DNA from: Pontitalea aquivivens
Lineage (GTDB): Bacteria > Pseudomonadota > Alphaproteobacteria > Rhodobacterales > Rhodobacteraceae
Length of the DNA: 64,000 bases
NCBI RefSeq assembly: GCF_046507575.1
Contig: NZ_JBKFEY010000006.1
Location: 62,001 to 126,000 of the forward strand
Reading direction: 5' to 3'
In this document: piece after piece, positions 9,060 to 17,083 of the stretch
Layout of the letters: each line of letters starts with the position of its first letter
Numbering within the stretch: position 1 is the stretch's first letter
Notes under the pieces: model-generated
The model's database searches: none
Told to the model about the DNA's origin: nothing
Seen by the model: the letters and a program-made list of their open reading frames with translations, nothing else
Position numbers and translations under genes: made by a program

Positions 9060-9815
9060 TCAATTCGGGAATTGCCATCCGTCCTGTTCAATACGGAAAA
9101 TGCGGATGGGTGCGCCGGGTTGGCTTGGGTCCGGGCGCAGGCGGAAAACAGCGGTATGGCTGCGGCCAAAGTTGGTGATGCCGACATGGATCGTGATCAT
9201 ACCGCGCATCATCGGCTGCTCGGGGTCGGGCACGGGATCGGCGATCTGCCCGTCGAAATCCTGCGCCCCCGTCAGCGGATCGGCACCGGGCGGGTTTGTT
9301 GCCAACCCCGTGGCGATGTCCGAGAAGAAATAGTCCGCCGCCTGATCCGGATCGAGCGGATGCGGCCCGCCGCGCCCGGCCTGATCCGCCGCGGCGTAAA
9401 GCGCGCGCACCAGATCACGCGCGACGGCGACAGGATCGGCGTCCTGCACGGGGCTTGCGTTATCCGGGATCAGAAAGCGTGCCGCGACCCAGCCCGCGCG
9501 CGACAGATCGGCCGCGCGCATCAGACACCAGCGCGATGGCAAGGCCGCGACCTCGGCCTCGGTCAGCTTTGCTGCGATATCCATGGTCAGCAAGGGCACG
9601 CAGGTCACCTCGATCAGCCCCCTTTCGTCATGGGCGAAGCTGCCGACAACCTTGTAACCGATTCCCGGCCCCATCCGGGCATTCAGGGTATCACCGGGCG
9701 TCACACCACTGACCCGCCAGGCATCCGGGCCATGCCCGTCGATCTCTGCATGGGCGATCAGCGGCAAACAGGCCAAGGCCGGGATCATGGCCCATTTTTT
9801 CACGGGGCCCGCCAT
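9060..9815 (-). CDS. Predicted exported protein with an SH3b-like domain
   Basis: The 251-residue precursor has a signal peptide ending CLPLIAHA. Residues about 30-115 resemble a bacterial SH3 domain, with GDTLNARMGPGIGYKVVGSF (the usual LNVRxGPGxxYxVxG pattern) and later GWVAARFL. The C-terminal half ends with IRIFRIEQDGWQFPN and has no recognised domain. SH3b modules often bind cell-wall peptides or act as periplasmic adaptors. It is the first complete gene of the cluster at 5.6-9.8 kb. Domain call by pattern only. Confidence 0.7.
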   Translation of the reverse strand: MAGPVKKWAMIPALACLPLIAHAEIDGHGPDAWRVSGVTPGDTLNARMGPGIGYKVVGSFAHDERGLIEVTCVPLLTMDIAAKLTEAEVAALPSRWCLMRAADLSRAGWVAARFLIPDNASPVQDADPVAVARDLVRALYAAADQAGRGGPHPLDPDQAADYFFSDIATGLATNPPGADPLTGAQDFDGQIADPVPDPEQPMMRGMITIHVGITNFGRSHTAVFRLRPDPSQPGAPIRIFRIEQDGWQFPN

Positions 9816-9862
9816 GTTTGTCTCCTTTTGCGCCGATCACTCTTGCTTTCCTGTGCGGAACC

Positions 9863-10001
9863 TTAGTCACTTGGCACCCCCGCGTCCCCGTCTGAATGGA
9901 TGGGATCTGGCCCCGCTTCGCTGCGCAACGCCGACAATGACAGGATCAGCCCGACATGGGTTCCAAACAAGGTGACGGCCACATCGGGTGTGAGCGATGC
10001 C
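9863..10001 (-). pseudogene. C-terminal tail of a gene cut by the IS30 element
   Basis: An open minus-strand frame runs out of the IS end into 46 codons, including TPDVAVTLFGTHVGLILSLS, and stops at 9863. The hydrophobic stretch suggests a membrane protein tail. No start or ribosome site exists on this side, so the 5' part was lost at the IS junction. The gene would have been just upstream of the exported-protein cluster. The product is not identifiable. Confidence 0.4.
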
Positions 10002-10020
10002 TGAACTGCGACTCCTATTA
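10002..10020 (+). repeat. Left terminal inverted repeat of the IS30-family element
   Basis: Nineteen bases, TGAACTGCGACTCCTATTA, matching the inverted right end at 18 of 19 positions. This end is on the 3' side of the transposase. Confidence 0.85.
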
Positions 10021-10772
10021 CCTGCGAGGGTAGGGGGATCGCCCCATCTCCGCCATGATCTTTTCGCGGAAGACCTCTGCAGGGGTCTTCCATCCGAGGC
10101 ATTTCCTGGGCGTATTGTTGAGCCGGTCGCAGAGCTGTTTCAGCTCATGATCCGGCATCTGTGTGATGTCTCGCCCACGGGGCAGCCATTTCCGGACACG
10201 CCGATTGGTGTTCTCGACGGTGCCTTTTTGCCAGGGCGATGACGGGTCGCAGAACCACGTCTGCGTGCCGAGTTCGGCCTGGAGATGCGGCCAGCTGACG
10301 AACTCCGTGCCGCGATCAAAGGTGATCGACTTGCGCGCCAGGTGGGGCAGGTCGCCGATGGCTTTCATGATCTTGCCCATGACCGGTTTCGTGCGTTTGT
10401 TCGGGTTCTTCAGCAAAACAGTGAGCCGGCTGACGCGTTCGACGAGAGACGTGACATTTGTTTGCCGATTTGTTCGGGTTTCCAGCCGTTCTTGAGCCGT
10501 TCGACGACACGCACGGCAAGTTCGGGATGCCTGATCAGTTTTCTCTGACGCGCGCGCCGGCTATCAGCCTTCAACTGCGCCGCCGCGCCATAGTAGCCCG
10601 CGTATTTGGGTAAACTCTCGTCCTCGAAATAGTTGCGCTTTAATTCACGGTAGAGTGTCGATTTCGAGTGTTTCAACTCGCGCGCCATCTCCCACACAGG
10701 GATTTTGGCATTCACCCATAGCTCGACTTTTCGACGTTCTTGGAGGTTCAGTTGCTTGTAGACATCGCCCAT
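10018..10772 (-). pseudogene. IS30-family transposase, internally deleted and frameshifted
   Basis: The N-terminal part (from 10772) starts MGDVYKQLNLQERRKVELWV and has the IS30 helix-turn-helix, MARELKHSKSTLYRELKRN. After GWKPEQIGKQMSRL the frame changes near 10410-10445 and the central region is missing. The C-terminal part keeps the DDE-domain end, with SITFDRGTEFVSW (second Asp), WQKGTVENTNRRVRKWLP (catalytic Glu) and LNNTPRKCLGWKTPAEVF. About 60-100 residues of the normal protein, including the first catalytic Asp, are absent, so it cannot be active alone. Confidence 0.85.
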
Positions 10773-10807
10773 GGCACAATCTCCTGATTAGATAACCCAT
10801 TGGTTTC

Positions 10808-10826
10808 TAATAGGAGTCGCACTTCA
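10808..10826 (-). repeat. Right terminal inverted repeat of the IS30-family element
   Basis: Read on the minus strand this is TGAAGTGCGACTCCTATTA, one mismatch from the left end. It is on the 5' side of the transposase, and the truncated badI begins immediately outside it. Confidence 0.85.
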
Positions 10827-11293
10827 AGGTAGCGCGCACCGGCAACGTTCTGTGCACGATCTGCGATTTCACCATCGCCGGCGAAAGCGCGCAGTTCGGT
10901 CAGGTCGGCCCCAAGGTGGGTTCGGTCGATCCGGGTTATGGAACCGCCTTCCTGGCGCGGGTCGTCGGCGAAAAGAAAGCCCGCGAAATCTGGTATATGT
11001 GCCGCCGCTACAAGGCGCACGAAGCCCTTGCCATGGGCTTGGTCAACACGGTCGTCCCCGATGAGGAGCTGGACGCCGAGGTTGACCGCTGGTGTGCCGA
11101 GATCATGGAGAAATCGCCCACCGCGATCGCGCTGGCCAAGCGCAGCTTCAACATGGACACCGAACACCAGCGCGGCATCGCCGGCATGGGGATGTTCGCG
11201 CTGTCGATGTATTATGACACCGACGAAAGCAAAGAAGGCGGCATTGCCTTCAAGGAAAAGCGCAAGCCGGATTTCCGGAAATTCACGCGCTGA
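10827..11293 (+). pseudogene. badI: 5'-truncated 2-ketocyclohexanecarboxyl-CoA hydrolase (BadI)
   Basis: The open frame continues from the IS30 end as GNVLCTICDFTIAGESAQFG, then GQVGPKVGSVDPGYGTAFLA and RVVGEKKAREIWYMCRRY, and ends FKEKRKPDFRKFTR. This closely fits the C-terminal ~150 residues of BadI, the crotonase-fold (MenB-like) enzyme that hydrolytically opens the ring of 2-ketocyclohexanecarboxyl-CoA to pimeloyl-CoA. The normal first ~105-110 residues, with the CoA-binding and first oxyanion segments, are gone. aliB follows 57 bases later. The identity comes from memory of the Rhodopseudomonas sequence and from the gene context. Confidence 0.82.
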
Positions 11294-11350
11294 GTGTTTG
11301 GGGCGTGCAAGGGCAATTCCTTGCGCGCCCGCTTTTTCAGGGGGGTTGCG

Positions 11351-12508
11351 ATGAAGACGATTTTCGACACCGAAGAACTGGACCAGATCCGCGAACTGGC
11401 GTGCAAATTCGCGCAGGATCGCGTTGCGCCGGGCTATATGGCCCGTGAAAAAAGCGGCACATTCGACATGGATCTTGTCCGCGAGATGGGCAGCCTTGGC
11501 CTGATTGCACCGGAACTGCCCGAGGAATTCGGCGGCATGGGGGCTGAATACCTTTATTCTGGCGCCATCATCGAAGAAATCGGCAAGGCCGATTTCACCT
11601 TTGGCTATGTGCCGCTGCTTGCCTCTCTGAACGGACATATCCTTGCGACATTCGCGCAAAAGCACATTGCCCGGGAATGGCTGCCCAAGCTGACCGCGGG
11701 CGAGCTGATGCTGGCCATCGCCCTGACCGAGCCGAAAGGCGGGTCGGATGCGGCCAACCTGGGGCTGAAGATGGAACGGGACGGGGATCACTACATCCTC
11801 AACGGCGAAAAGACCTCAATCTCGGCAAATCAGCTTGCCAAGGGTGTGATTACCTTCGCCCGTACCGGCCGCCCCGAGGACAAGGCGCGCGGCGTCTCGG
11901 CCATTCTGGTGCCGCTGGACCTGCCGGGGATCACCACCTCGAAATTCTCGAATATGGGCCAGAACTCGGTCGGACATGGCTCGATCTGGTTCGACAACGT
12001 GCGCGTGCCGGCCGATCACCTGCTGGGCGACGAGGGCAAGGGTTTTGCCCAGGTCATGCAGGGCTTCGACTTTTCACGCAGCCTGATCGGCCTGCAGGCC
12101 CTGGGTGCGGCGCGCGCCAGCCTGGATGAAACCTGGGCCTATATCGGTGAACGGCGCGCCTTCGACAAACCACTGGGCGCCTTCCAGGGTGTGACGCACC
12201 AGCTGGCCGATTTCGACACCAAGGTCGAGGCGGCGCGGCTGATGTCTTACAACGCGCTCTGGCTGAAAGACCGGGGCCTGCCCCATACCGCAGAGGCCGC
12301 AATGACGAAATGGTGGCCGCCGCTTCTCGCCTATGAGGCGATCCACGCCTGCCTGCTGATCCACGGCCACGCCGGCTATAGCGACACGCTGCCCTTCCAG
12401 CAGCGCCTGCGTGATGTGCTGGGCCTGCATATTGGCGACGGCACCGCCCACATCATGAAGAACATCATTGCCCGCGAACGCGCCGGGCGTGAGGCTACTG
12501 CGGGCTGA
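11351..12508 (+). CDS. aliB: Acyl-CoA dehydrogenase, probable cyclohexanecarboxyl-CoA dehydrogenase
   Basis: This is a 385-residue acyl-CoA dehydrogenase. The start at 11351 follows GGGGGTTGCG and gives MKTIFDTEELDQIRELACKF. Family motifs are ALTEPKGGSDAANL (FAD/substrate region), DFSRSLIGLQALGAARASLD and RRAFDKPLGAFQGVTHQLAD. In the C-terminal segment where most family members have EGT with the catalytic Glu, this protein has IGDGTAHIMKN, with Asp at about 363. An Asp base is known from alicyclic acyl-CoA dehydrogenases. With AliA and BadI beside it, the likely reaction is cyclohexanecarboxyl-CoA to cyclohex-1-ene-carboxyl-CoA, with electrons passed to ETF. Confidence 0.8.
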   Translation: MKTIFDTEELDQIRELACKFAQDRVAPGYMAREKSGTFDMDLVREMGSLGLIAPELPEEFGGMGAEYLYSGAIIEEIGKADFTFGYVPLLASLNGHILATFAQKHIAREWLPKLTAGELMLAIALTEPKGGSDAANLGLKMERDGDHYILNGEKTSISANQLAKGVITFARTGRPEDKARGVSAILVPLDLPGITTSKFSNMGQNSVGHGSIWFDNVRVPADHLLGDEGKGFAQVMQGFDFSRSLIGLQALGAARASLDETWAYIGERRAFDKPLGAFQGVTHQLADFDTKVEAARLMSYNALWLKDRGLPHTAEAAMTKWWPPLLAYEAIHACLLIHGHAGYSDTLPFQQRLRDVLGLHIGDGTAHIMKNIIARERAGREATAG

Positions 12509-12518
12509 CGCCCGCCCC

Positions 12519-12546
12519 GTCTGCGCGTCGAGGAGGGCGCGCAGAC
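12519..12546 (+). promoter_or_regulatory. Intercistronic hairpin between aliB and aliA
   Basis: A 9-bp perfect stem, GTCTGCGCG / CGCGCAGAC, with a 10-base loop (TCGAGGAGGG) lies in the 81-base gap. No T-tract follows, so it is more likely an mRNA stabiliser or processing site than a terminator. The loop contains a GGAGG-like sequence that is not placed at a start codon. Confidence 0.4.
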
Positions 12547-12589
12547 ACGCGGGGTGGTAACCCGCATCTTTGCTTCGGGAGGATTTACC

Positions 12590-14230
12590 ATGCACTTCGA
12601 CGCCGTATTGATCGAACCGCGCCGCGCCTCGATGACCGATGCCGGTTACTGGCAGGACAAGACAGCCGACGATTACTTCGATGCCTGTCTGGCGGCCATG
12701 CCTGACGCGCTGGCCCTGTCGTCCATCAGCATCACCGACGGGACGCGCCGCGACCTGACCTGGGCCGAGCTTGACCTGATGGCCGATCGCGCCGCAATCG
12801 GTCTGCGCAAGCTGGGCGTGCGGCGCAATGATGTCGTAACCTGCCAATTGCCCAACAGCTGGCAATATGTGGCGACCTATCTGGCTTGTTCCCGCCTGGG
12901 CGCGGTCTTCAATCCGGTCATGCCAATCTTTCGCGAACACGAACTCAACTTCATGCTGCGCCATGGAGAGTCCAAGGTGTTCATCGTGCCGAAAATCTTC
13001 CGCGGTTTCGATCATGAAGCGATGGCCGAGGGTATGAAACCGGGCCTGCCCGATCTTAAGCAGATCGTCATCAATGGCGGCGCGGGTGAGAACACCTTTG
13101 ACGCGCTGCTGTGCAATCCGGCCTTCGATACCGAACGCGCCAGCATCGCACGTGACAGCCGCCTTGGTCCGAACGACGTTTGCCAGTTGATCTATACCTC
13201 GGGCACGACGGGCGAACCCAAGGGCGTGATGCACACGGCAAACACGATGTATGCCAACCTTGCCCCCTTCGCCGCGCGTCTGGGCATGAGTCAGGATGAT
13301 GTGATCCTGATGTTTTCGCCGATGGCACACATGACCGGATTCATGTATGGACTATTGCTGCCGCTGATGCTTGGGGCCCGGTTCGTTGTGATGGACACCT
13401 GGGACAAAGAGCGCGCCGCACAGACCGTGCAGGAAGACCGCATCACCTGGACGATGGCCTCGACCCCGTTCCTGATCGATCTTTCCTCAACGGTCGAAGA
13501 GAAGGGCATAGACTCCTCAAGCCTGAAGATTTACCTGTGCGCAGGCACGGCCATTCCGGGCCCGGTTGTCGAACGCGCGCAACGCGTCCTTGGAGCGCGC
13601 GTGCTTTCAGCCTGGGGCATGACCGAAAACGGTGCGGTAACGACCGTACGCCCCGAAGACCCGGCCGACCGCTCGGCGATGTCGGATGGCTGCGCGCTGC
13701 CCGGCATGGAACTGCAGATCCGCGATGCCGCTGGGAAGCCGGTGGGTCCGGGGATCGAGGGCGAGCTTTACGTGCGTGGCGCATCGAACTTTGGCGGTTA
13801 TCTTAAGCGTCCCCAGTGGAACAATGTCGATGCCGATGGCTGGTTCGACACCGGTGACATCGCCCGTATCGACGGGGAAGGGTATATCCGCATCTGCGGA
13901 CGGTCGAAGGATATCATCATCCGTGGTGCCGAAAACATCCCCGTGGTCGAGGTCGAAGCTGCCCTGTTCAAGCATCCGGCGGTTCAGACCGTGGCGATCG
14001 TGGGTTATCCCGATGAACGCCTAGGCGAGCGGGCCTGCGCCTTCGTGGTGCCCAAGCCCGGCCAGACCTTCACTTTCGGGCAGATGAAGTCCCATCTGGC
14101 CGAGCATCACTTTGCCATCCAGTATTGGCCTGAACGGCTTGAAATCCGCGAGGCGCTGCCCGCGACCGCCTCGGGGAAGATCCAGAAATTCGCGTTGCGC
14201 AACATGCTGCGCGAGGAACTGACGAAATGA
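12590..14230 (+). CDS. aliA: Cyclohexanecarboxylate-CoA ligase (AMP-forming), AliA-type
   Basis: This is a 546-residue ANL-superfamily acyl-CoA synthetase. The start at 12590 follows GGGAGGATTTACC. It has the P-loop YTSGTTGEPKGVMHT at about 201, the A5-type motif SAWGMTENGAVTT, GWFDTGDIARIDGEGYIRI at about 417, and a C-terminal ASGKIQKFALR containing the acyl-adenylation Lys at about 530. The opening MHFDAVLIEPRRASM and the MPIFREHELNFMLRHGESKV stretch match what I recall of cyclohexanecarboxylate-CoA ligases. It activates the free acid in the cytoplasm, the entry step of the pathway encoded around it. Exact substrate is an inference. Confidence 0.78.
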   Translation: MHFDAVLIEPRRASMTDAGYWQDKTADDYFDACLAAMPDALALSSISITDGTRRDLTWAELDLMADRAAIGLRKLGVRRNDVVTCQLPNSWQYVATYLACSRLGAVFNPVMPIFREHELNFMLRHGESKVFIVPKIFRGFDHEAMAEGMKPGLPDLKQIVINGGAGENTFDALLCNPAFDTERASIARDSRLGPNDVCQLIYTSGTTGEPKGVMHTANTMYANLAPFAARLGMSQDDVILMFSPMAHMTGFMYGLLLPLMLGARFVVMDTWDKERAAQTVQEDRITWTMASTPFLIDLSSTVEEKGIDSSSLKIYLCAGTAIPGPVVERAQRVLGARVLSAWGMTENGAVTTVRPEDPADRSAMSDGCALPGMELQIRDAAGKPVGPGIEGELYVRGASNFGGYLKRPQWNNVDADGWFDTGDIARIDGEGYIRICGRSKDIIIRGAENIPVVEVEAALFKHPAVQTVAIVGYPDERLGERACAFVVPKPGQTFTFGQMKSHLAEHHFAIQYWPERLEIREALPATASGKIQKFALRNMLREELTK

Positions 14231-14991
14231 GCTTGTCGGTCGGGCCTGTTGCCCTGGTCACCGGCGCGGGCGGCCCCATGGGGCGCGCGGTGGCGGAAAG
14301 GCTAGTGGCGGACGGTATCGCGGGCCTGGTGCTGACCGATATTTCAGGCACGCGCCTTGCCCAAACCGCCGCCGACCTGGCAGACAAGATCGGCCCTGAT
14401 CGCATCGTGACCCAGCGCGCCGATGTCACCCTCGCCCCCGAAGCGCGGGCGGTGGCAGAGGCTGGGCTGGTGGCCTTCGGCCGGGTTGATCTTCTGATCA
14501 ATCTGGTCGGAGGCATCCGTTCCCCGCGTCTTTACACACCATTCCTTGAGATGGAAGAAACGCAATGGCGCCAGACCTTCGATCTCAATCTGATGGGCGG
14601 TTTCCATCTGATGCAGATGCTGGTTCCGGGAATGATCGCGCGCGGGTTCGGACGTGTGGTCAATACCGCCTCAATCGTCTTTGGCGGGGAAAGCGGGCAG
14701 GCCGATTACGCTGCGGCCAAGGCAGCCGTTGCCTCGGTCACGCGAAGCCTTGCTGCGGAATTTACCCCGCATGTCACCGTGAACTGCGTGGCCCCGGGGC
14801 TGACGCGCACATCAATCACGCAGAACATTCCCGCCGTCGATGTCGCGCGCCTGACCGGGGCCGCCTTCAACCCGCGCATGGCCGAACCCGAAGAAATCGC
14901 GGCGGCGGTTTCCTTCCTGCTCCGGGAAGAGTCTCGCTTTGTAACCGGGGAAATCATCGCTGTTTCGGGCGGGTTTCACCCGCATCTGTGA
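14227..14991 (+). CDS. SDR-family dehydrogenase, probable 2-hydroxycyclohexanecarboxyl-CoA dehydrogenase
   Basis: The product is a 254-residue classical short-chain dehydrogenase. Its start overlaps the aliA stop (ATGA). It has the cofactor motif TGAGGPMGRAV at about 12-22, an acidic residue after the second strand (LTDISG, favouring NAD), NLVGG in place of NNAG, catalytic Ser in NTASIVFGG, and YAAAKAAVASVTRSLAAEF with the Tyr-x3-Lys pair. Its place in the operon predicts the BadH step, oxidising the 2-hydroxy to the 2-keto acyl-CoA before ring opening by BadI. A generic 3-hydroxyacyl-CoA dehydrogenase is the alternative. Confidence 0.72.
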   Translation: MSLSVGPVALVTGAGGPMGRAVAERLVADGIAGLVLTDISGTRLAQTAADLADKIGPDRIVTQRADVTLAPEARAVAEAGLVAFGRVDLLINLVGGIRSPRLYTPFLEMEETQWRQTFDLNLMGGFHLMQMLVPGMIARGFGRVVNTASIVFGGESGQADYAAAKAAVASVTRSLAAEFTPHVTVNCVAPGLTRTSITQNIPAVDVARLTGAAFNPRMAEPEEIAAAVSFLLREESRFVTGEIIAVSGGFHPHL

Positions 14992-15004
14992 AAGGATTTG
15001 CGTC

Positions 15005-17071
15005 ATGGCCGTAACCATTGAACGCATCGGCACTGCCCTAGTGCTCCGGCTGGACAATCCGCCGGTCAACGTCATCGGCGCGGCAGTGCGGCAGGGGCTG
15101 ATGGCAGGATTGGATGCCGCGCTTTCCGAGGCCGTCGACCGCGTAATTCTGACCGGAACGGGCAAGAATTTCGCAGCCGGGGCTGATGCAAAGGAATTCG
15201 GGGCGCTGCCGGCTCCGCCGCATCTGCCCGATGTGCTGGACCGGATCGAAAACTTTTCCGTGCCCTGCATCGCGGCATTGAATGGCACGGCGCTTGGCGG
15301 TGGGCTGGAAATTGCGCTGGCCTGTCGGGTGCGGATCGCCGCCCCCACGGCCCGGCTTGGCCTGCCCGAAGTGACACTGGGCGTTATTCCCGGTGCGGGC
15401 GGAACCCAGCGGCTGCCGCGCCTGATCGGCCTTGCCTCCGCGCTGGATCTGATTTCGCAGGGCCGGTTGATTTCCGGCGCCGAGGCGCATCGCCTGGGCC
15501 TTGTCGACCATTTGACCGAAGACACCCTGCCCGCGGCACTTGCCCTGCCCGCGTCCAAACTGGCCGCAGCACAGCCGACGTCAGCACGCATGGCACCCGC
15601 CGCAGATTCCGCCGGGATTGAGGCTGCGCACAAACAGGCCGCGCGCAAGATGCCCGGCCAGGTCGCACCGCAGCGCGCGATCGACATTGTGGCCCTGTCG
15701 ACCGATCTGCCACTGGCCGAGGGCCTGGCGCGGGAACGCGCCGCCTTTCTTGCGCTGCGCGACGGGCCACAGGCGCGCGCGCTGCGCCACGTCTTCTTTG
15801 CCGAACGTCGTGCTGTGGCCCAGGCGCGCGATCTGGCCGCAACACCCGTGCAGGTGGATCAAGCCGTCGTTGTGGGCGGCGGCAATATGGGCGCGGGTAT
15901 AGCCTATGCGCTGGCCTCGGCCGGGGTGAGTGTCACCACGGTCGAAACCAGTGACGACGCCGCACGCCGGGCCGAGGACAACATAGCGCGCCTCTATGCC
16001 GATGCCGCGAAACGCGGCCGCACAAGCGCCGATGCCGTACAGGCCACACGGAAGGCGCGTCACCGCTTTGTCGTGGGCTATGACGCCCTGCCCCCGGCGC
16101 AGATCGCGATCGAGGCGGCCTTTGAGGATCTGGCGGTCAAGCAACAGATCTTTGCCGCGCTGCAGGCGGCCTTGCCGCCGCAGGCGGTTCTGGCAACGAA
16201 TACCTCGTATCTGGACATCAATCGCATCGCAGAACCCGTCAGTGACCGCAGCCGCGTTCTGGGCCTGCATTTCTTCAGCCCGGCCCATGTGATGAAACTG
16301 CTGGAGGTGATCCGCGCCGCCCATACCTCGGATGCGGCGCTAGCCACGGCGCTGAAGCTGGCACAGCGTCTTGGCAAGTTTCCCGTTCTGGCCGGGATCT
16401 GCGATGGTTTCATCGGGAACCGGATCCTGACACGCTATCGCCAGACCACCGACATCGTGATGATCGAGGGCACGATGCCCTGGGATATCGACGCCGCAAT
16501 GCGCCAATTCGGTTTTGCCATGGGCCCCTATGAGGTGCAGGACCTGTCGGGTCTGGACATCGCATATGCCAACCGCAAGCGTCTTGGGCTGAAGACCCGG
16601 CCCGGCTTTCGCTATATCCCGATTGCGGACCGGATGGTGGAAGAGGCACAGCGCCTTGGCCGCAAGACATCTGCGGGCTGGTATGATTACGCCCAGGGCC
16701 AGCCCGCCAGCGCCTCGCCGGTGGTGGCGGATCTGGTGCGCGACACGGCACAGGCCCAGGGCATTGCCCCCCGCAACTGGACCAGCGAAGAGATCCAGAC
16801 CCGCGCTCTGACCGCGATGATCGAAGAGGCCTGCCACATTCTGGCCGAGGGTATGGCCGCCCGGCCCGCCGATATCGATCTGGTCATGCTGCATGGCTAT
16901 GGCTTTCCGCGCTGGCGCGGGGGTTTGATGCACTATGCCGATACGATCGGCCCCGCCGAACTTCTGACCCGGATCGAGAGCTTCGCCCGTCTTGATCCGC
17001 TGTCCTGGAAGGTTCCTGACCTGCTGCGCCGCCTTGTCCGGAACGGGCGCGGTTTTGACAGCCTAAACTGA
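15005..17071 (+). CDS. Bifunctional enoyl-CoA hydratase / 3-hydroxyacyl-CoA dehydrogenase (FadB/PimF-like)
   Basis: This 688-residue fusion has a crotonase domain at about residues 1-185, with the oxyanion loops AAGADAKEFGA and GTALGGGLEIALACRVRIAA, and the catalytic glutamate region LPEVTLGVIPGAGGTQRLPR. A 3-hydroxyacyl-CoA dehydrogenase follows from about 288, starting VVGGGNMGAGIAYALASAGV, with GLHFFSPAHVMKLLEVI (catalytic His) and CDGFIGNRILTRYRQ. It carries out two successive beta-oxidation steps on straight-chain or dicarboxylic acyl-CoA such as pimeloyl-CoA. It may also provide the hydratase (BadK) step, since no separate hydratase gene is present here. GGATTTGCGTC precedes the ATG. 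Confidence 0.87.
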   Translation: MAVTIERIGTALVLRLDNPPVNVIGAAVRQGLMAGLDAALSEAVDRVILTGTGKNFAAGADAKEFGALPAPPHLPDVLDRIENFSVPCIAALNGTALGGGLEIALACRVRIAAPTARLGLPEVTLGVIPGAGGTQRLPRLIGLASALDLISQGRLISGAEAHRLGLVDHLTEDTLPAALALPASKLAAAQPTSARMAPAADSAGIEAAHKQAARKMPGQVAPQRAIDIVALSTDLPLAEGLARERAAFLALRDGPQARALRHVFFAERRAVAQARDLAATPVQVDQAVVVGGGNMGAGIAYALASAGVSVTTVETSDDAARRAEDNIARLYADAAKRGRTSADAVQATRKARHRFVVGYDALPPAQIAIEAAFEDLAVKQQIFAALQAALPPQAVLATNTSYLDINRIAEPVSDRSRVLGLHFFSPAHVMKLLEVIRAAHTSDAALATALKLAQRLGKFPVLAGICDGFIGNRILTRYRQTTDIVMIEGTMPWDIDAAMRQFGFAMGPYEVQDLSGLDIAYANRKRLGLKTRPGFRYIPIADRMVEEAQRLGRKTSAGWYDYAQGQPASASPVVADLVRDTAQAQGIAPRNWTSEEIQTRALTAMIEEACHILAEGMAARPADIDLVMLHGYGFPRWRGGLMHYADTIGPAELLTRIESFARLDPLSWKVPDLLRRLVRNGRGFDSLN

Positions 17072-17083
17072 TCGGAAACCGAT

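Larger units (their letters stand above)
10002..10826. mobile_element. Defective IS30-family insertion sequence
   Basis: Near-identical 19-bp terminal inverted repeats define the element: TGAACTGCGACTCCTATTA at the left and, read inward from the right, TGAAGTGCGACTCCTATTA. Between them lies one transposase gene on the minus strand with an internal deletion, so the 825-bp copy is shorter than the usual ~1.0-1.2 kb. The flanking bases (GCC left, AGG right) do not form a target duplication. Each side carries a different truncated gene, which suggests an IS-mediated deletion at one end after insertion. Confidence 0.85.

Noticed and set aside
12590..14230. The acyl-CoA ligase as the missing adenylation partner of the C-T-TE protein
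   Set aside because: It is 32 kb away, inside an operon for alicyclic acid breakdown, and its sequence fits cyclohexanecarboxylate-CoA ligases. No link to the carrier domain is visible.
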